Shown: positions 34,998-43,285 of the stretch, one piece after another
How positions within the stretch are numbered: the stretch's first letter is position 1
How the letters are laid out: every line of letters begins with the position of its first letter
Assembly: GCA_041741455.1 (NCBI GenBank)
Contig: JBGSJZ010000059.1
Span: 1-64,000, forward strand
Length of the DNA: 64,000 nt
Direction: 5' to 3'
Origin: CALESS01 sp041741455
GTDB taxonomy: Bacteria; Chloroflexota; Anaerolineae; Anaerolineales; Anaerolineaceae
Program-made: the position numbers and the translations under genes
Notes under the pieces: generated by a model
Told to the model about the DNA's origin: nothing
Seen by the model: only the letters and a program-made list of their open reading frames with translations
The model's database searches: none

Positions 34998-35237
34998 ATG
35001 CCAACGGTAATTCTCCATGTTCAAAATGAAGACCCAGTGATGGGTGAGATTGAAGAGATGCCATCTCCGAGTGACCTTTTGTTAATCGTAAAAAATCCTC
35101 GGAAACGAGATGGGAAGGATTTACATTACCTGGACGCCAGTGTGCAAATTGTGATCTGGCCGGTTGCACGGATTAATTTCATTGAAATCTTCCCGGCTGG
35201 TGAGGATGAAGAAATCATCAGCCATGTGAGAGATTAA
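34998..35237 (+). CDS. Small conserved-looking protein of unknown function (79 aa)
   Basis: A 79-residue, mostly beta-predicted acidic protein (MPTVILHVQNEDPVMGEIEE..., then KNPRKRDGKDLHYLD and VIWPVARINFIEI). It begins 7 bases after the FHA gene and ends 4 bases before the response regulator, so it is certainly within the operon. I do not recognise the family. The compact PRKRDGKDLHYLD block looks like a conserved binding or turn motif. The operon position implies work with the kinase/FHA/VWA proteins or the response regulator. Confidence 0.7.
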   Translation: MPTVILHVQNEDPVMGEIEEMPSPSDLLLIVKNPRKRDGKDLHYLDASVQIVIWPVARINFIEIFPAGEDEEIISHVRD

Positions 35238-35241
35238 GCCA

Positions 35242-35964
35242 ATGGTGGATGAATCTTTTCGAAATCGAATGATCCTGGTGGTGGATGACGAAGAGCGAAT
35301 GGCTCGCTTCATAAGACTTAACCTGGAACATGATGGATTCCAAGTGGTTGAAGCCTATCGGGGCATGAAGGCGATTCAAGTTTTACGGGAATCTTTGCCA
35401 GATTTGGTGTTATTGGATGTGATGATGCCAGACCTGGACGGATTTGAAGTATTGCGCATGATCCGTGAATCAAGCACTGTACCGGTAATTATGTTGACTG
35501 CCAAAGGTGAGGAAGATGACCGGGTCCACGGTTTGGAACTGGGCGCAGATGATTACATCACCAAACCTTTCAGCCCGCGCGAGCTGGTCAGCCGGGTCAA
35601 AGCTGTTTTGAGACGGACAGAAACGATGAGTGGCGTTTCTCATGATGTTATCCAGGTAGATGAGCGGCTTAAAATCGATTTTAGCCGGCGAGAGGTTTGG
35701 GTGGAAGGCGAACTGGTGAAATTACGCCCGACGGAATACCGGCTGCTATATCACCTGGTTCAGAACGCTGGCTGGGTGATGACCTATGACCAGATACTGG
35801 CCAAAGTCTGGGGCTACGAATACCGAACGGAAAGCCATTATGTGCGGCTATATATTAATTATTTGCGCCAAAAACTGGAAAAAGACCCAGCTAATCCAGT
35901 ATATATCCTGACTGAACGGGGGATTGGGTATCGTTTTATCGACTTCCAGCGGAAAACTGAATAA
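35242..35964 (+). CDS. OmpR/PhoB-family response regulator
   Basis: A 240-residue two-domain regulator: receiver (LVVDDEERMARFI, phospho-acceptor Asp in LLDVMMPDLDG, Lys in YITKPFSPREL) and winged-helix DNA-binding domain (LRPTEYRLLYHL, VWGYEYRTESHYVRLYINYL). No partner histidine kinase gene adjoins it, so it is an orphan within a Ser/Thr kinase cassette; it may be cross-phosphorylated by that kinase or by a distant histidine kinase. Confidence 0.95.
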   Translation: MVDESFRNRMILVVDDEERMARFIRLNLEHDGFQVVEAYRGMKAIQVLRESLPDLVLLDVMMPDLDGFEVLRMIRESSTVPVIMLTAKGEEDDRVHGLELGADDYITKPFSPRELVSRVKAVLRRTETMSGVSHDVIQVDERLKIDFSRREVWVEGELVKLRPTEYRLLYHLVQNAGWVMTYDQILAKVWGYEYRTESHYVRLYINYLRQKLEKDPANPVYILTERGIGYRFIDFQRKTE

Positions 35965-36034
35965 TGTAGATCATTGATTTATCAATTCTTTATTAATATT
36001 TTCTAAATCAGTATGGTGGCATAATAAATCTATG

Positions 36035-36055
36035 ATATACTCCCCCATAGTATAT
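36035..36055. promoter_or_regulatory. Inverted repeat upstream of thioredoxin
   Basis: ATATACT, 7 bases (CCCCCAT), AGTATAT form a perfect 7-base-arm inverted repeat ending 18 bases before the GTG start of trxA. It overlaps the expected promoter or leader, so it is either an operator or a small RNA hairpin next to the ribosome site. Confidence 0.5.
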
Positions 36056-36072
36056 ACATCAAGGAGAAAGAC

Positions 36073-36420
36073 GTGGATAAACCATTGCATGTAACCGATA
36101 GTGAATTCAAGGCAAAAGTTCTGGAAGCAGCTTTGCCTGTGGTCGTTGACTTTTGGGCGCCCTGGTGCGGTCCGTGCCGGATGGTGGCTCCCATTTTGGA
36201 TAAACTGGCAAAAGAATTTGATGGGAAGTTACTGATTGCCAAAGTCAATACGGATGAGAACCCAGTCTGGGCGCAACAATATAATGTTCAAGGTATTCCC
36301 ACTATGTTGTTGATTTTCAAAGGCAAGGTTGTTTACACCCAGGTAGGCGCTTTACCGGAACGAAATCTGCGCGAATTGGTGCAGGAATTTGTAGAAGCTG
36401 TTTCTGGAAACGTTAACTAA
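36073..36420 (+). CDS. trxA: Thioredoxin
   Basis: A 115-residue thioredoxin with the active site FWAPWCGPCRMVAP and the cis-Pro loop VQGIPTMLLIF. It reduces protein disulfides in the cytosol. The GTG start has AAGGAG 7 bases upstream. It has its own upstream inverted repeat and a terminator, so it is probably a separate unit from the signalling cassette. Confidence 0.96.
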   Translation: MDKPLHVTDSEFKAKVLEAALPVVVDFWAPWCGPCRMVAPILDKLAKEFDGKLLIAKVNTDENPVWAQQYNVQGIPTMLLIFKGKVVYTQVGALPERNLRELVQEFVEAVSGNVN

Positions 36421-36434
36421 TCCCTTACGACTTG

Positions 36435-36470
36435 AAAATCGCCGGAGATTTCAATCTCCGGCGATTTTTT
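36435..36470. terminator. Bidirectional terminator between trxA and murA
   Basis: AAAATCGCCGGAGAT and ATCTCCGGCGATTTT form a perfect stem with a short loop (TTCA), with T-runs on both strands; it serves trxA and the convergent murA. Confidence 0.9.
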
Positions 36471-36481
36471 GATCTCAACAA

Positions 36482-37762
36482 TTATTCAGATGCCCGAATA
36501 ATTTTAGCGCCAAGGTCGGCCAGCTTCTGGTCGACTTTTTCATAACCCCGGTCAATTTGGCCGACATTGCGAATAACTGAGCGGCCATTGGCTGAGAGGG
36601 CGGCCAGCAATAACGCCATTCCTGCCCGAATATCCGGGCTTTCCATCTTTTCACCAAAGAGCGGACTTGGACCCTGGATGATGCAGCGATGCGGATCACA
36701 CAATACGATGTGAGCGCCCATGCCTACCAGCTTATCGATGAAGAACATGCGGGAGGGATACATCCAATCATGGAAGAGAATGGTTCCTTTGGATTGGGTC
36801 GCCACCACGATTGCAATACTCATCAAATCCGTTGGGAATGCCGGCCAGGTGTTGACGCTGATTTCGGGGATAGCGCCTCCCAAATCTGATTCAATTTCCA
36901 GGCGCTGCTCCGCGGGTACGATCAAGTCTTCGCCGTCCACCAGCCAGTCTACACCCAAACGACCCAGCACCAGGCGGATCATATCTAAATATTGATGGCC
37001 GGCTTTACGAATTCTGATCGAACCATGGCTAACGATCGCTGCGCCGATGAAGCTGACAACTTCGAGGTAATCCGGGCCGATTTCAACCTCAGTCCCATGC
37101 AGGCGATCCACTCCGTGAATGGTGAGCGTATTGGAACCGATATTTTCTATCTGCCCACCCATTTTGTTAATCATGTGGCAAAGTTCCTGGATGTGCGGTT
37201 CAGAGGCAGCGTTGCGTAGGTGGGTAGTGCCTTTGGCGGTGGAGGCGGCCATGATAGCATTTTCCGTCGCTGTGACGCTGGCTTCATCAAGTAAGATATC
37301 TGCGCCCTGCAGACGGTCAGCCTTAAATGAAAAGCTGCGATCATATTCAACTTTTGCGCCTAGTTTCCGCAAAGCCAGGATATGGGTATCTACACGGCGG
37401 CGACCGATGACATCACCGCCAGGTGGCGGTAAGCGCACCTCCCCAGAACGGGCGGTCATGGGGCCGGCAAGCAAAATGGATGCGCGAATTTTTCTGGTCA
37501 GGTCCGGATCCAGGTCGGCTGGGCGGACTTCCCGGGCTTGAACTTTCCAGGTGTGATTACTCAATGGCTCAATCTCAACCCCCAGGCTGAGTAATAACTG
37601 GCGCATGGCTTTTACATCCAGGATATCCGGCACGTTGTGGTAAATAACAGGTTCTTCGGTCAACAGGCAGGCTGCCAGCATGGGCAGGGTGGCATTTTTA
37701 TTACCCGCCGGGGTAACTTCTCCCTGCAGGGGGATACCGCCATCAATGACAAACTGCTCCAT
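36482..37762 (-). CDS. murA: UDP-N-acetylglucosamine 1-carboxyvinyltransferase with Asp at the catalytic Cys position
   Basis: A 426-residue enzyme of the first committed peptidoglycan step, joining enolpyruvate from PEP to UDP-GlcNAc. Lys22 (AGNKNA) and the tandem inside-out barrel motifs are intact. The catalytic loop reads PPPGGDVIGRR: Asp117 stands where most MurA proteins have the fosfomycin-alkylated Cys (PGGCxIG). The Asp form is known from mycobacteria and chlamydiae and confers intrinsic fosfomycin resistance while keeping activity. The start at 37762 has AAGGAG upstream. It implies that this organism makes peptidoglycan. Confidence 0.96.
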   Translation of the reverse strand: MEQFVIDGGIPLQGEVTPAGNKNATLPMLAACLLTEEPVIYHNVPDILDVKAMRQLLLSLGVEIEPLSNHTWKVQAREVRPADLDPDLTRKIRASILLAGPMTARSGEVRLPPPGGDVIGRRRVDTHILALRKLGAKVEYDRSFSFKADRLQGADILLDEASVTATENAIMAASTAKGTTHLRNAASEPHIQELCHMINKMGGQIENIGSNTLTIHGVDRLHGTEVEIGPDYLEVVSFIGAAIVSHGSIRIRKAGHQYLDMIRLVLGRLGVDWLVDGEDLIVPAEQRLEIESDLGGAIPEISVNTWPAFPTDLMSIAIVVATQSKGTILFHDWMYPSRMFFIDKLVGMGAHIVLCDPHRCIIQGPSPLFGEKMESPDIRAGMALLLAALSANGRSVIRNVGQIDRGYEKVDQKLADLGAKIIRASE

Positions 37763-37836
37763 GGGTGATCTCCTTTGGATCATTCGAGTTTAATGTTATT
37801 ATAACCCAGAGTTTTTTGTTGAATCATTTGGCAAAG

Positions 37837-38613
37837 ATGATGTATCACTCCCTAGACCCCAACCCACAGGGTTCACCCACGGTTGTTTTCATCCATGGGC
37901 TTGGCGCGGATTCCGAAATGTGGGTGTATCAATTATTACTCCTGGCGGAAGCCGGGATGCGCCCGGTAGCGCTGGATTTGCCCGGCTTTGGCAAAACCGC
38001 CATGGTCGGTAGAGATTGGAACATCCGAAAGATTACCGTTGAACTGGTGCGTTGGCTGAGAGAATTAGCGCCTGAAAAGAAGATGGTGGTTGGTCTTTCC
38101 ATGGGGGGAGTGTTTGCCCAACAAATCGCCCTGGCTTACCCGGATCAGGTGGAACGACTGGTGCTTGCCAGTACTTTTGCAACTTTAAGACCTAAAACCT
38201 GGAAAAATTGGATTTATCTGCTAAAACGCAGTGGGACGGTACTACTCAAGGGTTCTGCTGCCCAGGCCGAGCAGGTTGCCGACCATCTTTTCCCGGATGC
38301 CAGCCAGGCTATTTATCACCAGATGGTGATTGATAAAATCCGCCAGGCAGATCCCCTGGCCTACCAGAAAGCCATGCGCAGCCTGGTGCTTTATGATAGC
38401 CGTAAGCAGCTCAGCAATCTAACAATGCCTGTGCTGGTGATTACTGGCGCAAATGATGGCACTGTCCCAGAAGCCTCCCAGACTGAACTGGCACATCTGA
38501 TACCCAATGCCCATCAAATTGTCATCCCTGAGGCAGGGCATGCAGTCAATGTGGATCAACCTGCTTTATTCAATCAGCATTTGCTGGCTTTTTTGCGGCC
38601 AACTGACGGGTAA
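37837..38613 (+). CDS. Alpha/beta-fold hydrolase
   Basis: A protein of about 258 residues. The oxyanion region is VVFIHGLGADSEMW, the nucleophile elbow GLSMGG (Ser), and the catalytic His is in PEAGHAVNVDQP, with Asp in ITGANDGTVP. The start at 37837 (or ATG at 37840) is chosen because upstream residues from 37765 overlap the divergent murA promoter and lack family character. No clear ribosome site is seen. The substrate is unknown; esterase, lactonase or C-C hydrolase are all possible. Its 3' end overlaps the convergent yyaL-like gene by 44 bases. Confidence 0.85.
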   Translation: MMYHSLDPNPQGSPTVVFIHGLGADSEMWVYQLLLLAEAGMRPVALDLPGFGKTAMVGRDWNIRKITVELVRWLRELAPEKKMVVGLSMGGVFAQQIALAYPDQVERLVLASTFATLRPKTWKNWIYLLKRSGTVLLKGSAAQAEQVADHLFPDASQAIYHQMVIDKIRQADPLAYQKAMRSLVLYDSRKQLSNLTMPVLVITGANDGTVPEASQTELAHLIPNAHQIVIPEAGHAVNVDQPALFNQHLLAFLRPTDG

Positions 38614-40630
38614 ATTCTTCAGGATCGGTGGTTGGAACCAGACAGGTTTGGCCAAAGCAAACATAAGCCGTAGGGAGATGATTGACGACCGGCCGATATT
38701 GCAGCAATTCCGGGCCATCTTTGGAAAGTGGGTAGGTGCTGGTAGCAGAAACCAGGCGGGGTCGGAAGGCCACCCATAAAGATTTTGTCAAAACGGATGA
38801 GAAAGCACCCGTTGGCACCAGAATGGCTACCTGTTTTTGTGGCCCGAGCAAGTAATCCAGGGATTTTAGCCATTCAGCAAATGCCAGTGGGTAACGGAAT
38901 GCCGGGTAACTGATGGAGTCAAGGGTCTTCTGCACTTGTTGGTAGAGATCACCCCGGCCTTCATAAGCTGCAAGGAGCAAAGTGGCATAAGCTGCTAGCG
39001 CATTACCAGAAGGAGTGGCATTATCCTGAAGGGCTTTGGGGCGGACAAGCAAACTGGTTTCAGTTACGGGGGTATCGAAAAACCCACCCAGAGGATCTTT
39101 ATAATCCGCGTCCATCCGGGTGAACAGATGTTTGGCTGACTGGAACCAGCGGGGGTCCGAGTCGGATTGATAAAGTTCCAGCAGGGCAATGATCAAGGCG
39201 GCATGGTCTTCCAGGTAGGCGTTTTGGTGTGCCTGACCATTTCGCCAAGAGCGTAACAAGTAACCAGCGTGCTGCAGGTTATTCAGGAGAAAATCCGCGT
39301 TCTTTTGCGCGGCTGCCAGATAATCTGTTCGATCCAAATAACGGGCGGCTTCGGCCAAGGTTTGTAGCATCAGGGCATTCCAACTGGTGAGTACTTTATC
39401 GTCGGTCAGTGGCCGGGTGCGAACGGAGCGAGCCTGGAGCAGGGTTTGATGGATTTTATTTAACTCCAAGACACAATGCTCTTCTGTTGTGCCCAGTTTA
39501 TCTGCAAGGGAGGAGATTGACTCTTGCCGTTGTAAAATAATTTTTCCTTCAAAGTTGCCGCTTTCGGAGATGAAATAAACGGCATTCAACAATTCCCAGG
39601 TTGGCTGAGTTGGAAACAGTCCACGTAATTCGGCCTGCGTCCATAGATAGAAGATGCCTTCCTGGTCTTCACTATCAGCATCCAGGCTGCTGAAGAATCC
39701 TCCCAGCGGGTGAGTCATTTCGCGTAAAACAAAGTTCAGCGTTTGCTCGACAGTTCTTCGGAACGAATCTTGACCGGTGAGCAACCAGGCATGCAGATAG
39801 GCGCGCGCCAGCAAGGCGTTATCATAAAGCATCTTTTCAAAGTGGGGAACCAGCCAGCGGGCATCGGTGGAATAACGGTGAAAACCACCACCCACCACAT
39901 CGTACATCCCGCCACTTTGCATGGCCTCCAGGGCATGAATTGCCATCTTAAGGGCTTGTTGATCGCCGCGTTCCGCCTGCAACAGTAGATATTCGATCGC
40001 CATGGGCTGCGGGAACTTTGGCGCTGGTCCCCAGCCCCCCTGAGCCCAGTCGTAGCGGCTTTCCAGGTTGGCAGTCGCCAGAGTCAGGCTGGTTGAATCG
40101 AAAACTTCACCCCCTGCCGGGTTCCATGAGGCTTCATCAACCAGGCGTTGCTGTAGCTTGTCAGAAACGCGCAACAAGTTTTCGCGCTCATTTCGCCACA
40201 AGTGGTTGATGGTACGCAGGATTTCACCAAACGCAGGTACGCCATGGCTTTTAACGGGGGGGAAATAGGTTCCGCCATAAAAAGGCTTGAGATCAGGGGT
40301 GAGAAAAACCGACATCGGCCAACCTCCCGAACCAGTCAACAGTTGGACGGCGGTCATGTAGATATGATCCAGGTCCGGGCGCTCTTCTCGGTCCACTTTT
40401 ATGCAGATGAAATTCTCATTAAGAACAGCAGCGATCTTGGCATCCTCAAAGGATTCTTTCTCCATGACATGGCACCAATGACAGGCTGCGTATCCAATAC
40501 TTAAAAAGATAGGTTTGTCTTCCATTTGGGCGCGTTGCAAGGCCTCGGAATTCCAAGGGTACCATTCCACCGGGTTGTGAGCATGTTGCAGGAGGTAGGG
40601 GGAGGTTTGGTTGGCAAGATGGTTTGGCAT
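38570..40630 (-). CDS. YyaL/spermatogenesis-associated 20-like protein (DUF255 thioredoxin domain)
   Basis: A 686-residue cytosolic protein. The N-terminal thioredoxin-like domain holds IGYAACHWCHVMEKESF, the signature CxxC of DUF255, and is followed by an alpha/alpha-barrel resembling six-hairpin glycosidases or epimerases (GGFHRYSTDARWLVPHFEKMLYDNALL). This architecture is shared by bacterial YyaL and eukaryotic SPATA20; its biochemical role is not well established. The start at 40630 has AAAGGA upstream; an in-frame start at 40678 lacks this. Confidence 0.92.
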   Translation of the reverse strand: MPNHLANQTSPYLLQHAHNPVEWYPWNSEALQRAQMEDKPIFLSIGYAACHWCHVMEKESFEDAKIAAVLNENFICIKVDREERPDLDHIYMTAVQLLTGSGGWPMSVFLTPDLKPFYGGTYFPPVKSHGVPAFGEILRTINHLWRNERENLLRVSDKLQQRLVDEASWNPAGGEVFDSTSLTLATANLESRYDWAQGGWGPAPKFPQPMAIEYLLLQAERGDQQALKMAIHALEAMQSGGMYDVVGGGFHRYSTDARWLVPHFEKMLYDNALLARAYLHAWLLTGQDSFRRTVEQTLNFVLREMTHPLGGFFSSLDADSEDQEGIFYLWTQAELRGLFPTQPTWELLNAVYFISESGNFEGKIILQRQESISSLADKLGTTEEHCVLELNKIHQTLLQARSVRTRPLTDDKVLTSWNALMLQTLAEAARYLDRTDYLAAAQKNADFLLNNLQHAGYLLRSWRNGQAHQNAYLEDHAALIIALLELYQSDSDPRWFQSAKHLFTRMDADYKDPLGGFFDTPVTETSLLVRPKALQDNATPSGNALAAYATLLLAAYEGRGDLYQQVQKTLDSISYPAFRYPLAFAEWLKSLDYLLGPQKQVAILVPTGAFSSVLTKSLWVAFRPRLVSATSTYPLSKDGPELLQYRPVVNHLPTAYVCFGQTCLVPTTDPEEFTRQLAAKKPANAD

Positions 40631-40771
40631 TTGGATCCTTTCAGAGCTATCAGTCGTCACTTGCCTGGATTGTATCATAGCCAGTTGGCGTAATAAATCC
40701 GAACCTTTTGAGTTTGTTTGGTGTATACTATTTTAATTCTCGATATCAACCCTTCTTTTGGTGAGGAAACT

Positions 40772-41899
40772 ATGGTTAATGTAACGCAGGTGGATTTGCA
40801 GAACAAACGACAGGTCAACCGGTTTATCCAGTTTCATTATGACCTCTACAAGACCTGTCCACAATGGGTGCCTCCATTTTATTCAGATATTCGGATGATG
40901 ATGAATCCGAACAAGCATCCATTTTATGAACATTCGGATGCGGATTTCTTCCTGGCTGAGCGTAATGGCGAGGTAGTTGGCCGGATCGCAGCGTTGGAGA
41001 ACAAGCCCTTCAATCAATATCATCAAACCAAAGAAGCCGTTTTTTATCTTTTTGACACGATCGATGACGTTGAGGTTGCTTCAGCATTGTTTGAACGAGC
41101 CTTTGAATGGGCTAAGAAGCGTGGACTAAGCAAGATCATCGGTCCCAAAGGTTTTTCGCCATTTGATGGATATGGCATCCAAGTGGAAGGCCATGACCGG
41201 CGGCAGATGATGATCATGATGAATTACAACTACCCTTACTACCAAACCCTGGTCGAAGGGCTGGGCTTTGCCAAAGAAGTGGACTTTATTTCTACCTACA
41301 TGCATGGCGAATCTTTTAAATTACCGGATAAGGTTTATGAGATTTCGCGAAGAGTGAAAGAACGCGGGTCGTTCCATGTGCAAAACTTCACTTCCAAGAA
41401 TGAATTGAAGAAATGGTCCAAGCCAATTGGGCGAGCTTACAACGATACTTTCGTCAACAACTGGGAGTATTACCCCCTGACTGATCGAGAAATTGATTTT
41501 ACATTGAATAACCTATTAACGGTTGCTGTTCCCAAGCTGATAAAAATTATTATGTATAAAGAAAGAATCGTTGGCTTTTTGCTGGGCTTTCCCGATATTT
41601 CAGCAGCCCTCCAACGCCAGGGAGGGCGGATCACGCCCTGGGGGTTGCTCGATTTTATGTCCGAGTTAAAAAAGACGAATTGGATTTCATTAAATGGCGC
41701 TGGAGTGCTGCCAGAGTTTCAGGGGCGGGGTGGTAACGCCTTGCTGTATACAGAGATGGCAGATACGATTCAGAATTCCCAGTTTGAGCACGCAGAATTG
41801 ACCCAGGTGGCTGAAACCACTAAACAAATGCGGGCAGATTTGTCCAATGTCGGCAGCGAAGGCTGTAAGAATCACCGGGTGTATCACAAGGATATATAG
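40772..41899 (+). CDS. GNAT-fold acetyltransferase-like protein (375 aa)
   Basis: A 375-residue protein with two GNAT-like halves. The N-terminal half has WVPPFYSDIRMMMNPNKHPF and DADFFLAERNGEVVGRIAALENKPFN; the C-terminal half has GVLPEFQGRGGNALLYTEM, which resembles an acetyl-CoA loop. Such proteins are widespread as hypothetical YghO-like proteins; the acceptor is unknown. The ATG at 40772 follows GGTGAGGAA. A strong terminator follows. Confidence 0.8.
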   Translation: MVNVTQVDLQNKRQVNRFIQFHYDLYKTCPQWVPPFYSDIRMMMNPNKHPFYEHSDADFFLAERNGEVVGRIAALENKPFNQYHQTKEAVFYLFDTIDDVEVASALFERAFEWAKKRGLSKIIGPKGFSPFDGYGIQVEGHDRRQMMIMMNYNYPYYQTLVEGLGFAKEVDFISTYMHGESFKLPDKVYEISRRVKERGSFHVQNFTSKNELKKWSKPIGRAYNDTFVNNWEYYPLTDREIDFTLNNLLTVAVPKLIKIIMYKERIVGFLLGFPDISAALQRQGGRITPWGLLDFMSELKKTNWISLNGAGVLPEFQGRGGNALLYTEMADTIQNSQFEHAELTQVAETTKQMRADLSNVGSEGCKNHRVYHKDI

Positions 41900-41910
41900 A
41901 ATTCTGCCCA

Positions 41911-41949
41911 ACACATAAAAAGGCGGCCTCAGGCCGCCTTTTTATGTGT
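41911..41949. terminator. Bidirectional terminator overlapping a stop codon
   Basis: ACACATAAAAAGGCGGCCT and its exact complement form a long perfect stem with A/T flanks giving T-runs on both strands. The stop codon and last codons of the minus-strand glycosyltransferase (ends 41929) lie inside the stem. Confidence 0.92.
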
Positions 41950-43242
41950 CAATTGCCGGATTACATGGAAGATTTGAGAAATGGAAATTCCGCTCCACAG
42001 GCAGACAAATGGGATCAGCGGCAGGATATAGCGTTGAAATGGCAGGGATAATAGAATAGAAATTCCCAAAAATTCTGAAATACCGGCGATGATGAATAGC
42101 AGATTTACCCGAAGATTGATCTGGTCCTTTATTGACTGCCTGATGCTCAAGAACAAACCTAAAATGGTCAGGAATAAAAGAATAGAGCCGAAAACCAATC
42201 CACTCCATAGCAAATGCAAGGGATTTGCAAAATAAGTTTGGCTGGCCATTTGAAGCTCATTTGTATAATTGCCGATATCCTGGATGGCTGGTTTGGCGAA
42301 AAATAAGTTGATGAAATTGATCAGCAATTGACTTAATCCGCCAGCGGAACCCAGGTCAGGATAGATGGTTTGCAGACTTGACTCCATGGTGGATACCAAC
42401 CATGTACGTTGATCAATCGCTGCCAGTAATGCTTGAACAGGATTACCCCAGAGGAATGGATTAACGGCAAAGGTGATTGAGCCAAAAATGAGCAGGAAAA
42501 ACCCCAAGTCTTCCAGTACATCCGTAAAACGGGTTGATTTGGAGCGCCAAGCAATATTGAGGATGCCCACCAGCAACAAGGGAACAGCAGAATACTTGGC
42601 ATTAAAAGCAAGCGCCAGAGGGATGGCACTCAACCAGGGGCGGTCCGTGTATCGAAGGATGAACCACAGGCTTAATAGTGTAAAGAAAATCAGGCTGGAT
42701 TCCGCCATAGCCCGGCGTGTATGCAACAGGATCAGCGAACTACTGGCAAAAATAAGAAGGGCTGCCCAGCCAGCTGCTTGTGAATGGATTTTTCTTCCCA
42801 GCAGAAAGACCAACAGCAGTGAAAATGGAAAGAAGACAGCAGATACCAAACGACCTGCCAACAACTGGCTGGTAGATGGCATTGCGCCACGGTTGACATT
42901 CATATCCCAGGATAATGACCAATCCCAATCTACTTCGAGCGTATGCACATTCAGGATCTTTCGGATGATTCCGATGAGATAGCGATTTAATGGAGGATCA
43001 ACCAGGCGATAATGAGTTTTTAAGTCCAAGGATTGGCCGGAATGCCATACCAAATTATCTGGATGGTAAATTAATTCCTCAAAATCTGCAGACATAAAAA
43101 TATGAGTGGTTTCATCTGGATGGAATGGCACAGCCAGCAAGCCGGAAAAATATGCCAGGCTGATGATAACGATCACCGTCAGAAGAAGAGCCTTGGTAGA
43201 AAAAAAGCTTTGGAAGGCAGATGTAAGTTGAAATCTCTTCAT
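41929..43242 (-). CDS. Polytopic GT-C-type glycosyltransferase (ArnT/PMT-like)
   Basis: A 437-residue membrane protein with roughly 11 TM helices. Just after the first helix it has PFHPDETTHIF, the acidic motif by which GT-C enzymes bind metal or acceptor, and HTRRAMAESSLIFFTLLSLW is typical of GT39/GT83-like members. These enzymes transfer sugars from polyprenyl-phosphate donors on the outer face of the membrane. It is divergently arranged to the run of similar genes starting at 43286. Confidence 0.8.
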   Translation of the reverse strand: MKRFQLTSAFQSFFSTKALLLTVIVIISLAYFSGLLAVPFHPDETTHIFMSADFEELIYHPDNLVWHSGQSLDLKTHYRLVDPPLNRYLIGIIRKILNVHTLEVDWDWSLSWDMNVNRGAMPSTSQLLAGRLVSAVFFPFSLLLVFLLGRKIHSQAAGWAALLIFASSSLILLHTRRAMAESSLIFFTLLSLWFILRYTDRPWLSAIPLALAFNAKYSAVPLLLVGILNIAWRSKSTRFTDVLEDLGFFLLIFGSITFAVNPFLWGNPVQALLAAIDQRTWLVSTMESSLQTIYPDLGSAGGLSQLLINFINLFFAKPAIQDIGNYTNELQMASQTYFANPLHLLWSGLVFGSILLFLTILGLFLSIRQSIKDQINLRVNLLFIIAGISEFLGISILLSLPFQRYILPLIPFVCLWSGISISQIFHVIRQLTHKKAA

Positions 43243-43285
43243 GATGAGCTAAAATTACTCCATCCCGAACAAAAGAGGTAAGTTA

